From Lunatimonas salinarum (GTDB lineage Bacteria > Bacteroidota > Bacteroidia > Cytophagales > Cyclobacteriaceae): a DNA stretch of 64,000 bases. The stretch is taken from positions 148,217 through 212,216 of the forward strand of contig NZ_JACVCV010000011.1 of assembly GCF_017811155.1 (NCBI RefSeq), in the 5' to 3' direction. The notes beneath the pieces were generated by a model. The model saw only the letters and a program-made list of their open reading frames with translations. It was not told the DNA's origin and did not search any database. A program made the translations under genes and the position numbers. This document shows, piece by piece, positions 40,079 to 48,474 of this stretch. The first letter of the stretch is position 1. The number at the start of each line of letters is the position of its first letter.

Positions 40079-41653
40079 ATGAAAATTCCAAAAACCAATT
40101 TCATTTTTCTTTTTTGCTTCGGTTTCCTGAATCTTAACTTCACCCTTCAGGGTCAGACCTGGGAGATTTACAATTCAGACTACAAATTACTCAGGAAGAT
40201 TGAGAACGGCGACCTGAATTATTTAGGCAACTCCCTGAGGGTAAACATGCAAAATAATCAAGTAAGCCTCCTCAGTCAGGACTACGAGGAATTTTTCACC
40301 TTAAAAGATGTAACGCTACACCAATTTCTCGAGCCGTGGGTCATTGTCTCAAAAGGCACTAATTTTGGGGCTTTGCATGAATACGGAGACATGGTATTTG
40401 AACCTGAATTTGAGCATATTGAGTCCTATTTTAACCTGCTAATGGGCAAGAAAGGCCCCATGTTTCATGTATACGATAGAGGCACAAAGCAAACCCGAAC
40501 TTTCGGACCCTATGAATCCGCCCGACTTGCCCGCAATGGCCAGTTGATTGCCAAAACACCCCAAGGTTATCTATTGCCATTTTCTTCGGAGCCGGATAGG
40601 ATGTTCTTGGAGCTGGAGGATGTGTCCGAGGATGTAATCATTTCAAAAGAACCCACCGGATATGGACTCATCAACAGAGACGGGAAATACATCCTCGATC
40701 CCATTATTGACACCATGGAATACCTAGGCGACAACCATTTTTTCGCTCATGATGGCAGCCAATATATGCTTATAAAAGCCCAAACGAATACCGCTGATAT
40801 CAAATACACCAGCTACCATCGCATTGCCTTGGAAAATGGCACACTGCTCGAGTACATCCATGGAAAGCTCCGGAGGATTATGAAAAAAGACGGAATCCTG
40901 CTAGATATCGTGGGCATGACGGAGGTGAAAATCGAAGAAGGAAACCATTACAACGTCTACTTCCGGGATCAGAAGCTCGGATTGTTGGGACCTGCCGGCA
41001 AATGGGAAGTGCAACCTACCACAAATGTCAGCCGAATTCTTCCAGGAAACCAAGGCCTTTATGGTGCCTTGGTTGGTGGTAAATACGGATTTATAAACGC
41101 CTCCGGGCAGCTGGTCATTCCAGCTCAATTTGATGAGGTAAAGAGATTTTCCGATGGCCTTGCTGCTACCAGAAGCGGATTTGCGTGGGGCTTTGTGAAC
41201 CTGAACGGCGATAGCGTCGTCCCCCATCGCTACGATAAAACCGGTGACTTTTTCAGAGGCCTGGCGATCGTCTATCAAGGCGGCAAAGCAAACCTAGTCG
41301 ATCAGGAAGGAAAGGAACTCCTACCCGAATTTTACGACCGAATCAGCTTAACGACCGATAATTATTACCTGACGGAGAAAGATGGTAAATACGGGTTGAT
41401 AAACCCTATGGGTGTGGAAATCAAGGCTCCGATCTTCGATGAACTACGACGGGAGGCATACGATCAGATCCTCATACGGCAAAATGATAAATACGGAATC
41501 ATGCGGGAAAATGGCGATTTTTCCTTGCCGCTATTCTACAGCACCATTCTTTTTGACGATACCAATAAAAAAATCTTGGCCGGTCACCAAGAGGTGTTAC
41601 AGGCTGAAGCACCCGGGGAAGGGAGAAAAAAATCCTCCCGAAAACCAAAGTAA
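40079..41653 (+). CDS. Exported WG-repeat protein
   Basis: 524 residues with a signal peptide (KTNFIFLFCFGFLNLNFTLQG, then QTWEIYNSDYKLLRKI). The body holds many WG (KWG) repeats of about 25-30 residues: KYGFINASGQLVIPAQFDEVKRFSDGLAA, FAWGFVNLNGDSVVPHRYDKTGDFFRGLAI, KANLVDQEGKELLPEFYDRIS, KYGLINPMGVEIKAPIFDEL. Earlier copies near residues 95-220 are more diverged. The function of WG repeats is unknown, probably protein or ligand binding outside the cytoplasm. A Lys/Arg/Ser-rich tail ends the protein. It follows hemA by 119 nt. Confidence 0.85.
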   Translation: MKIPKTNFIFLFCFGFLNLNFTLQGQTWEIYNSDYKLLRKIENGDLNYLGNSLRVNMQNNQVSLLSQDYEEFFTLKDVTLHQFLEPWVIVSKGTNFGALHEYGDMVFEPEFEHIESYFNLLMGKKGPMFHVYDRGTKQTRTFGPYESARLARNGQLIAKTPQGYLLPFSSEPDRMFLELEDVSEDVIISKEPTGYGLINRDGKYILDPIIDTMEYLGDNHFFAHDGSQYMLIKAQTNTADIKYTSYHRIALENGTLLEYIHGKLRRIMKKDGILLDIVGMTEVKIEEGNHYNVYFRDQKLGLLGPAGKWEVQPTTNVSRILPGNQGLYGALVGGKYGFINASGQLVIPAQFDEVKRFSDGLAATRSGFAWGFVNLNGDSVVPHRYDKTGDFFRGLAIVYQGGKANLVDQEGKELLPEFYDRISLTTDNYYLTEKDGKYGLINPMGVEIKAPIFDELRREAYDQILIRQNDKYGIMRENGDFSLPLFYSTILFDDTNKKILAGHQEVLQAEAPGEGRKKSSRKPK

Positions 41654-41720
41654 TCGACGAATTTAGCGCTTATACGCAAGATCCGTTGATTACTTCAGCA
41701 CCTTCTGATTTAATTTCAAA

Positions 41721-42018
41721 CTACTTTCTTCGCGTAAAGACCCCGGAAAAGGTCAACCCGATTGCATTGGCAGAATAGTTCCCGCCAAATTCGTCCTAGT
41801 AATTCATATTGGTGTAAGAAAGACCTATTGCCTTGTAAGCAAACTCGAAAAAAGGATCGGATGCATTTCCTAGTGCGAAATTTTCACCCAGACCCATCTC
41901 TGTCAATGTCTTTACTGAAAATAATCGCTTGAGTAAAGCTCACACGCTGGAAGACAGTCCCTTCATGCCCCGTGTGAATCCGTTTCGACTGCAAATCCCA
42001 TTTCCAACCCTCAGTTAA
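41721..42018 (-). pseudogene. Decayed 3' fragment of an outer-membrane barrel-like gene
   Basis: On the minus strand two overlapping frames join into one broken protein end. The first, from 42018, reads WDLQSKRIHTGHEGTVFQRV and on to FSKDIDRDGSG then stops; the next frame continues LGENFALGNASDPFFEFAYK, IGLSYTNMNY, an in-frame TAG at 41796-41798, then DEFGGNYSANAIGLTFSGVF and stop at 41721. So at least one frameshift and one nonsense change are present, and no start or upstream half exists. Alternating aromatic strands ending in a Phe-rich strand suggest an exported beta-barrel or beta-rich protein. The family is not recognised. Confidence 0.6.
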
Positions 42019-42073
42019 TTAGCCTACGAAAAAGCAATTCGTGAATCAAACGAAGTTTAACTCAACTGGAACG

Positions 42074-42104
42074 AAAAAATGCCCCGAAGAACTACCAACG
42101 GGGC
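42074..42104 (-). terminator. Intrinsic terminator downstream of hemA copy 2
   Basis: GCCCCG and CGGGGC form a 6-bp GC stem with a 12-nt loop; on the minus strand it is followed by ATTTTTT. It lies 130 nt after the second hemA stop. Between the stop and this site (42105-42234) nothing else is visible. Confidence 0.65.
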
Positions 42105-42234
42105 TATCCAACTCACTATCCCACCAAAAAATATCTCACCATTTTTTCACTGTTTCCATGATTGCCAATCATCGTCTATTCTGCCGGGTATGGATAACTA
42201 CGTGAGGTCGCCACTACTTGGATTCTCAGGTACC

Positions 42235-43473
42235 TCATCTTTTAATTTTTCCTTCTCTCATAATTTCACAAACACTGCTTAGATAAAATTCCTTTTCCCT
42301 AGAATCAGTCGCCTGTTTTACCAAAAACACAAACTGCTTAAGTATTGTATTCACCTCCCTTTCCACCTCTACACTGGTTCGTACTTGGTAAAGCCTTTGC
42401 CCAGATCCTTTTGTCTGGAATAGGTAATTCTTCAGTTGCTTTAGAATCTGCAGGTACTGATAGTCTGCTTTCCATTCCACATAATTCTGCAAGTATTCTT
42501 TCAGTATTCGCTTCACATCCGAGACACTGGAAGCCTTTAGCCGCCGAGCACCTTCGGTCACTTCGCGAATGTGATCCATGCTTAAACACACCACCTCCAC
42601 GCGCTCATTGACAAGGGGATCAATGGTCCGAGGCAGCGATAAATCCACCATCATGGTAAAATTTGTTTGTTCTTGTCCTTGCACCATTTGATCTGTAATG
42701 ACATACCCCGGCGAGTGGATAGCTGAAAACACCATGTCATAACTACCTAGCTGGTCCGGCAATTCGGCCAAATTCCGTACCTGGCCCGGTATACCTTGGG
42801 CCTGGAAAAAATCAGAGGCTTTTGCAAGACTTCGATTGTAAACCGTCAGATCCCGAACGCCTCGTGACACCAAGTGCCTTACCAGTTGTTCCCCCATCTG
42901 CCCATATCCGATCACTGCCACCCGCGGTGAAGCAAAAATCGACAGGTATTCCGAAACCATTTGCACAGCAGCATGGGGCACAGAACTAAGGTGCATTCTA
43001 AATCCCGTCTCATTGGCTATGCGCTTATTGGCAGAAAACAGAAGCTGTATCAACCGATGCAAAAAGGGTCCCACGGTTGCCTCATTACATGCCAGACCAT
43101 AAGCCTTTTTTAGCTGATTACTCAGGTGGGTGTCTCCAAGAATCTGTGAACGTAGCCCCACAGCTACCTCTCCAACGTACATTAAGCTACTGTCCTGATC
43201 GCGGATCACTCTAAATACCCTATGAACCACTTCAACCGTTGATTTTTTTGCTTGGGCGATTACTTCAAAAACAGCAGCCACTTGCTCCAGCTGCATCCAT
43301 GCGATGATTTCGGTTCGGTTGCAGGTGGACAAAATCATCCACTCCTGCATCACACCCCTACCTGTAGCCAACTGATTAAAGAACTTTACAGCAGTTTCGT
43401 CAAAGGAGAACTTTTCCCGAATAGCGATCTCGGCATCTTGATATGTCACGCTAAATACGATAAGTTGATTCAT
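42235..43473 (-). CDS. Second, diverged glutamyl-tRNA reductase
   Basis: 412 residues. The catalytic motif MILSTCNRTEIIAW is intact, as are the pocket region GLRSQILGDTHLSNQLKKAYG, the FLHRLIQLLFSANKRIANET segment, the NADPH site RVAVIGYGQMGEQLVRHLVSRG, and MVDLSLPRTIDP. So the enzyme could be active. Identity with the first copy (38685-39959) looks low outside these motifs, arguing for an old duplication or transfer. Why a genome keeps two is unclear: one may serve low-oxygen haem demand, given hemN, the cbb3 operon and a globin gene nearby. A GC-rich hairpin precedes it; no FNR-type box was found. Confidence 0.9.
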   Translation of the reverse strand: MNQLIVFSVTYQDAEIAIREKFSFDETAVKFFNQLATGRGVMQEWMILSTCNRTEIIAWMQLEQVAAVFEVIAQAKKSTVEVVHRVFRVIRDQDSSLMYVGEVAVGLRSQILGDTHLSNQLKKAYGLACNEATVGPFLHRLIQLLFSANKRIANETGFRMHLSSVPHAAVQMVSEYLSIFASPRVAVIGYGQMGEQLVRHLVSRGVRDLTVYNRSLAKASDFFQAQGIPGQVRNLAELPDQLGSYDMVFSAIHSPGYVITDQMVQGQEQTNFTMMVDLSLPRTIDPLVNERVEVVCLSMDHIREVTEGARRLKASSVSDVKRILKEYLQNYVEWKADYQYLQILKQLKNYLFQTKGSGQRLYQVRTSVEVEREVNTILKQFVFLVKQATDSREKEFYLSSVCEIMREGKIKR

Positions 43474-43535
43474 TGCGCTTTGGGATAATAATAAAAGGGA
43501 ACTGATTGGTGAAAAAGAATCAGGGAGATAGATTA

Positions 43536-43559
43536 GGCCCTACGGTAATGCATAGGGCC
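43536..43559. terminator. Hairpin between the globin gene and hemA copy 2
   Basis: GGCCCTA and TAGGGCC with a 10-nt loop, 20 nt after the globin stop on the minus strand. The U tract is poor, so termination is uncertain. Confidence 0.45.
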
Positions 43560-43578
43560 CGATATTTTCCGTGACCCC

Positions 43579-44649
43579 TTAAGCTTGAATGATCGCTCCT
43601 CTTAGTCCGCCACTGTTAAGAATCGCCCCAAACTCCTGGATAACCTCCATTGGAACACCGTTTTCCAGTGCCCCCTCCACTACCGCCTCCACAAACAAGT
43701 CATAATCCGTCGCAGTAATCCTACCTGTCATTCGGGCATTTACCTCAGGATTATGTGCATCGGCCATGTTCAATCCCTCGTAGGCAATTTGCCGAGACCC
43801 GATATTTGCAGCGAGAAAATCGCTGAAATCCGTCACCAAACCCTGAAATCCAGAAAGATCTCCATCCCCTACCTCTGCGAGAAGTACCGAAAAATAGGGC
43901 TGTAGGTCATTGTATTTTCCACCTTTATTTGTAGCAATCACGAGTACCGTGCTGGTAACCACCTTACGAAGAGCCAAATACCCTGCTTCCACATACTCCC
44001 CCTGACGATCTGGATCCTCGATCATTCCCGAACCACCAAGCCTGGTATAGAGGTCAAGCTGCTCTTCAGCCCCACGCTGCACAATTGGATCACGCAGTGA
44101 TTCCAAAAGCTGCCCAACCGGACCGATAACATCCGGTGAGGTAATGCCCGCCTGGGCAGCTCCAGCCACCACTGCTTGGATAAAAAGATCGTAATCACTG
44201 TCATTGATCAATCCGTTCATACGCGGATTTCTGTTGGGGTCATGGGCATCTCCCATGCTTAGCCCATCGTACATAATATTACTTGCACCGGTGGCCTGCG
44301 CCAGCAAATCCGTAAAATCAGTTACCAGAGTAGAGAATCCAGAGGTCTCACCCCTACCGACTTCTGCCAAAAGAACACTGAAATATGGCTGTAAATCGTC
44401 GTAGACCCCTCCGTCGTTTGTAGCGATTTCCATTACGGTGTTGGTCACGACTGTCCTCAAATTCAAATAGCCCTGCTCTATTTGCTGACCGGGATTGTCC
44501 GGGTCATTTACTCTAGCATCCCCTCCCAACTGCGCTGCATAAAAGCTGGCATTCGTCTCAGGCATCGTATCCGCTACTTGATCGACATTACACGCTGCCA
44601 GCCATAAAAAGGTAAACCCTGCCATGAATATTCTTGTTGTTTGTCCCAT
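43579..44649 (-). CDS. Lipoprotein with two truncated-haemoglobin-like domains
   Basis: 356 residues. A lipobox-type start (FMAGFTFLWLAACNVDQ, Cys20) is followed by two repeats of about 150 residues. Each begins like a group 1 truncated globin (FYAAQLGGDARV; LYTRLGGSGMI), has a central VVTNTVMEIATNDGGVYDDLQPYFSVLLAEVG helix pair, then the likely proximal histidine (MYDGLSMGDAHDP; AYEGLNMADAHNP), and ends in an ITxxDYDLFVEAVVEGALENGVPMEVI helix plus a final LR-rich turn. The usual distal Tyr (FY) is not obvious. Repeats share PYFSVLLAEVG, so the gene arose by internal duplication. Haem binding is inferred. It is preceded 27 nt upstream by the HMA-like gene. Confidence 0.65.
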   Translation of the reverse strand: MGQTTRIFMAGFTFLWLAACNVDQVADTMPETNASFYAAQLGGDARVNDPDNPGQQIEQGYLNLRTVVTNTVMEIATNDGGVYDDLQPYFSVLLAEVGRGETSGFSTLVTDFTDLLAQATGASNIMYDGLSMGDAHDPNRNPRMNGLINDSDYDLFIQAVVAGAAQAGITSPDVIGPVGQLLESLRDPIVQRGAEEQLDLYTRLGGSGMIEDPDRQGEYVEAGYLALRKVVTSTVLVIATNKGGKYNDLQPYFSVLLAEVGDGDLSGFQGLVTDFSDFLAANIGSRQIAYEGLNMADAHNPEVNARMTGRITATDYDLFVEAVVEGALENGVPMEVIQEFGAILNSGGLRGAIIQA

Positions 44650-44676
44650 TGTCTTGTTAGTTTGGTTTAAATTGAT

Positions 44677-45105
44677 TTATCTTTTGTTTAATAAATGCTC
44701 AAAGAACTCACCTAATCGAAAGATGAAAGAATCCTGACTAATGGCTGGGCAACTACTTGCCAACTCCTCGGCACTGGGATGATACCGGTAGGCGTAGACC
44801 TGAAACTGTTCCTCCACAAAGTGAATGATGGCATCAGATGACCATTTTTTTTGTTCGTATAGGCATATAAAGAACCGCGCTTCTGCATTGACCCGAACGT
44901 CCTTTATGCCCCCTTGGGCTTTTAGTTTATCGGAAAATACCGCCTGAGCCTCCCCATCCAGTTCCTGCTCAAAAATAAATTTGCCCATGGCAAACGCTGG
45001 TCCCTTATGATCTATACCTTTGTTGACCAAGTAAATATGTGCCGCCAACGCGGTCACGGACACTCCCGCCAAAACCAATACCCAAATTACAACCCGCTTT
45101 ATCAT
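44677..45105 (-). CDS. Small membrane-anchored protein, weakly HMA-like
   Basis: 142 residues. One N-terminal membrane helix (VVIWVLVLAGVSVTALAAHIYLV) precedes an extracytoplasmic domain. The stretch GIKDVRVNAEARFFICLYEQKKWSSDAIIHFVEEQ has the beta-alpha-beta pattern of heavy-metal-associated domains (V-x-x-V-x-V-N ... YD ... I), but the CxxC metal site is absent, so it is only a structural guess. Cys79-like and Cys116-like residues are present singly. It lies 27 nt upstream of the tandem-globin gene on the same strand and is probably expressed with it. Confidence 0.5.
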   Translation of the reverse strand: MIKRVVIWVLVLAGVSVTALAAHIYLVNKGIDHKGPAFAMGKFIFEQELDGEAQAVFSDKLKAQGGIKDVRVNAEARFFICLYEQKKWSSDAIIHFVEEQFQVYAYRYHPSAEELASSCPAISQDSFIFRLGEFFEHLLNKR

Positions 45106-45254
45106 TATGTCATTTTCTAATTTTGAAAGGACATACGAAGTGAACCTGCCAACTGGATTTCTGCTAGTAAAAAAAAGATGATTTTTTGCTCCAAAGAATT
45201 AATTCAGCCACCGATCAGGACATTCCCTACGGCCAAAAACATGCCCAAAAGTTA

Positions 45255-46127
45255 TTAAGTCCCTTGATTATCAAGACTCTCTTCGTCAAACCTAAAGAAG
45301 ATACCGCTCAGAGATGAAACAGCGGCAATTACAAAAAAAACCACACTAAAGGCCACAGCGGCATTCTTATCTATTCCCACATACCCATGTGCATACACGA
45401 ACACCAGTTCCCGGGCGCCTACGCCTCCTATCGTCAAAGGCAACACGGAAATAATACTTGAAATCAAAAAAACCAACAAGTAGGTGGGTTCATGATCGTA
45501 AATCCCGAGAGATCTGAGAATAAAAAATGCACTGAAAAGTTGCAATACCTGATTCAATGTAGAATAAGCCGTAGTAGAAAAAATACTGCCCATAAAATTC
45601 TTAAAAAACAACATCATGATTAAATATAGCGCTAGGATGACCGACGCCATTCCAACCGAGCCCATCACCCATTGGGATACCGGGAAAGGCCAATCTAGCT
45701 CTACGAAGACTAGGAGTGCAAATAATAAAAAAACCAACACCGCCAATCCATTTCCCCGGTCCAATACCACTGCTTGAATAAGCGGTTTCACCGGAACCTG
45801 AAAACGCCGCTTGAGCAGATAAACCTTGTATCCATCACCACCTATTCCCCCTGGCAAAAAGAGGTTGTAAAACATACCAATGGCATACAGCTTGACATTT
45901 TGCCATTCGGGCAGGAATATCCCAATATCTCTGAAATAGCCATTTAAGCGAAATGCGCAGAATACCTTGGATGCAATGTAAAACAGAAGAGCGAGCCCAA
46001 GCCAGCCAAAATTGACCTCTCTGATCACTTCCCACGTCGTTTGGGCATCGATTTTGGAAAGCACTAAGTAAATCGCTATCGCCGTCAAGAGCAACTTGAC
46101 GAGTAGTTTGACGGGCTTACTATTCAC
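45255..46127 (-). CDS. Lysylphosphatidylglycerol synthase TM-region / UPF0104 family membrane protein
   Basis: 290 residues with about eight predicted membrane helices. It starts KLLVKLLLTAIAIYLVLSKIDAQTTWEVIREVNFGWLGLALLFYI, has LFLPGGIGGDGYKVYLLKRRFQ and, near the end, TIGGVGARELVFVYAHGYVGID, the conserved loop motifs of this family (AglD/YbhN-like). Family members are flippases or transferases of lipid-linked residues; the substrate is unknown. The start overlaps the glycosyltransferase gene by 8 nt, so the two probably act on the same lipid-linked sugar. Confidence 0.87.
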   Translation of the reverse strand: MNSKPVKLLVKLLLTAIAIYLVLSKIDAQTTWEVIREVNFGWLGLALLFYIASKVFCAFRLNGYFRDIGIFLPEWQNVKLYAIGMFYNLFLPGGIGGDGYKVYLLKRRFQVPVKPLIQAVVLDRGNGLAVLVFLLFALLVFVELDWPFPVSQWVMGSVGMASVILALYLIMMLFFKNFMGSIFSTTAYSTLNQVLQLFSAFFILRSLGIYDHEPTYLLVFLISSIISVLPLTIGGVGARELVFVYAHGYVGIDKNAAVAFSVVFFVIAAVSSLSGIFFRFDEESLDNQGT

Positions 46128-47061
46128 CTTTGAATATTTCTTTGACCCGATAGGTCTTTTTATCCTGAGATTCGAAATAGGTTCGCACGATGATCTCGGC
46201 GATAATACCGGTAGTAATTAACTGAATCCCACCCAGCAAAAGAATAAAACCCACCAACAATATGGGGCGTCCCCAGATATCCTCTCCTAAGATTTTCAGT
46301 ATGAGCAAGTACGCATTTACCAATACTCCTAGGAAAAACGCCAGTAAACCTACCGTCCCAAAAACATGGATGGGACGCTGAAAATACTTTTGGAAGAAAA
46401 GCATGAGGATCAGATCCGCCATCACTTTAAAGGTCCTCCCTATGCCATAGTTTGACTGCCCATGTATCCGAGGATGGTGTTTTACAGCTACCTCTGTCAT
46501 CTTGGCTCCTTGTTGCTTTGCCAGCACGGGAATAAACCGGTGCAACTCTCCATATAAGCCCATATGCTGGGCAATATGTGACTTATATACCCGCAGGGTA
46601 CATCCGTAATCAGAGAGGTACACTTTGGTGGTATTTCTTATTACCCAGTTGGCAATTTTACTTGGCACTTTTCGAAGCACAAAACCGTCTTTTCGGTTTG
46701 CCCTTCTACCTGCCACCACATCCCAATTTTCAGATTTGGCTTTTTCCAACATCATGGGAATATCACTGGGATCATTTTGCAAATCCCCGTCCATAGTAGC
46801 CAAATACCGGCCTTTCGCTTGGTCTATGCCCGCAGCCAAAGCAGTGGTCTGGCCATAGTTTCGATTAAAAATCAACAGCGAAGTACGCTTATTTGCCAAC
46901 CGCTTTACTTCGCTAACGGTACCGTCAATGGAGCCATCATCGACGATAATGAGTTCGTAATCCAAGTGCTTAAGAGCGCTATATATAGCCTGCAATAATG
47001 GCTGAATATTTTTTTCTTCGTTATATACTGTAACTACAACTGAAATCTCCGGTGTGGGCAT
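46120..47061 (-). CDS. Family 2 glycosyltransferase with two C-terminal membrane helices
   Basis: 313 residues. A GT-A domain with ISVVVTVYNEEKNIQPLLQA, the DxD-type ATMDGDLQNDPSDIP, and SDYGCTLRVYK is followed by two membrane helices (VFGTVGLLAFFLGVLVNAYLLIL and ILLVGFILLLGGIQLITTGIIAEIIV). This is the polyprenyl-phosphate sugar synthase layout (DPM1/ArnC/GtrB-like), making undecaprenyl-phosphate-linked sugars on the cytoplasmic face. It overlaps the UPF0104 gene by 8 nt, a pairing that suggests synthesis and transfer/flipping of a lipid-linked sugar. Confidence 0.9.
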   Translation of the reverse strand: MPTPEISVVVTVYNEEKNIQPLLQAIYSALKHLDYELIIVDDGSIDGTVSEVKRLANKRTSLLIFNRNYGQTTALAAGIDQAKGRYLATMDGDLQNDPSDIPMMLEKAKSENWDVVAGRRANRKDGFVLRKVPSKIANWVIRNTTKVYLSDYGCTLRVYKSHIAQHMGLYGELHRFIPVLAKQQGAKMTEVAVKHHPRIHGQSNYGIGRTFKVMADLILMLFFQKYFQRPIHVFGTVGLLAFFLGVLVNAYLLILKILGEDIWGRPILLVGFILLLGGIQLITTGIIAEIIVRTYFESQDKKTYRVKEIFKGE

Positions 47062-47262
47062 AAAAATAAATTTCTGTAAAATTAGGCTATTTTAAAGGGG
47101 TAGACAAATGCAAACCCCGCAAAGGTACATCTATTGGTAAGAACGAACACGCCGGGTCTGTTGAACGGAGGCATATTTTTAGTATATTGACGTTTTTATC
47201 GGACATATGGAATACCGGTAAAAAGCTATCAAACCTTTGTTAACCGATAACCAATACTACCC

Positions 47263-48402
47263 ATGAAATCAAACAAACGCAGAGATGCTCTCAAAACAAT
47301 GGCGGTAGGCAGCGGCCTGGCCCTATTGACACCCGGTATCCTGGTCTCCTGCACACAAAAGACCGAAAAGACAGCAGCAGAAGGAGATACGCCTCCTACT
47401 AAAAAAAGTAAGGTTGGGGTGGCGCTCGTCGGACTGGGGTATTATAGTACAGACCTGCTAGCACCCGCGTTGCAACTCACCGAAAACTGCTACCTCGCCG
47501 GAATCGTGACAGGAACACCCTCCAAGGCATCGGCCTGGAAAGAAAAATACGGCATTCCGGACAAAAACATTTACAACTACGATAATTTCGACAGCATCAA
47601 AGACAACGCTGATATTGATGCCATCTACGTCGTGTTACCTCCTTCCATGCACGAAGAATATGTTATCCGCGCTGCAAATGCAGGCAAACACGTCTGGTGC
47701 GAAAAGCCCATGGCGGTTACGTCCCAAGAATGTCAAAACATGATCGACGCCTGCAAAAAGAATGGCGTGCAACTTACCATTGGATACCGGCTTCATCATG
47801 AGCCAAATACGCAGGAATACCGAAAAATCATCAACGAGGGCAAGCTAGGCAAAGTCAAGAGCCTAAAATGTGCCGCAGGATACCGTGAAAACCGCACCGA
47901 CCACTGGAAGCAAAAAAAGGAAATGGGAGGTGGCGTGATTTACGACATGGGAGTATACTCCATTCAAGGCGCCCGCTGTGGAACCGGAATGGAGCCAATC
48001 GCCGTTGTTTCGGCAAAAACAACATCCACTCGCCCTGACATTTATCAAGATGGCCTTGCGGACGTTGTAGAGGCCGTGCTGGAGTTTCCCGGAGGCGTGA
48101 TGGCGGAAATCAAAACGAGTTTTGCCGAAAACACCAATTTCCTAACTGTTGAATGCGAAGATGGAACCCTCGCCATGGAGCCTTTCTCTGGTTACGCCGG
48201 CGTGAAAGGTACAAGTCCCCTGGGTGAAATCAATCATCCCTATGAAGTCCCCATGCAGCAAGCCATGCAGATGGACAACGATGCCAAATCGATTTTGGAA
48301 AATACGGCTGTTAGGGTACCCGGGGAAGAAGGCCTACGGGATATCCGCATCGTGGAGGCTATCTTAAAAAGTGCGGAAACAGGTAACAGGGTTTCCCTGT
48401 AA
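47263..48402 (+). CDS. Gfo/Idh/MocA family oxidoreductase, exported
   Basis: 379 residues. The N-terminus KSNKRRDALKTMAVGSGLALLTPGILVSC looks like a Tat signal (RR plus hydrophobic stretch) ending in a lipobox-like LVSC, so the protein may be a periplasmic lipoprotein. The NAD(P) Rossmann domain begins VGVALVGLGYYSTDLLAPAL, then DIDAIYVVLPPSMHEEYVIRAANAGKHVWCEKPMAVTSQEC with the catalytic EKP lysine, and YRLHHEPNTQEYRKI. The second domain contains GGGVIYDMGVYSIQGARC. Likely a sugar or inositol oxidoreductase; substrate unknown. A strong terminator follows. Confidence 0.9.
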   Translation: MKSNKRRDALKTMAVGSGLALLTPGILVSCTQKTEKTAAEGDTPPTKKSKVGVALVGLGYYSTDLLAPALQLTENCYLAGIVTGTPSKASAWKEKYGIPDKNIYNYDNFDSIKDNADIDAIYVVLPPSMHEEYVIRAANAGKHVWCEKPMAVTSQECQNMIDACKKNGVQLTIGYRLHHEPNTQEYRKIINEGKLGKVKSLKCAAGYRENRTDHWKQKKEMGGGVIYDMGVYSIQGARCGTGMEPIAVVSAKTTSTRPDIYQDGLADVVEAVLEFPGGVMAEIKTSFAENTNFLTVECEDGTLAMEPFSGYAGVKGTSPLGEINHPYEVPMQQAMQMDNDAKSILENTAVRVPGEEGLRDIRIVEAILKSAETGNRVSL

Positions 48403-48427
48403 TACCCTTAGCAAAATCAGCTAAAAA

Positions 48428-48457
48428 GGGGTCCGGTTTATTTACCGGACCTTTTTC
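48428..48457 (+). terminator. Intrinsic terminator after the oxidoreductase gene
   Basis: GGTCCGGT pairs with ACCGGACC (6-nt loop), followed by TTTTTCTTTT. Confidence 0.88.
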
Positions 48458-48462
48458 TTTTA

Positions 48463-48470
48463 TACATTTG
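48463..48470 (+). promoter_or_regulatory. -7 element of xerD
   Basis: TACATTTG, a full TAnnTTTG match ending 4 nt before the ATG at 48475, implying an mRNA that starts at or beside the start codon (leaderless). Confidence 0.5.
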
Positions 48471-48474
48471 ACAT

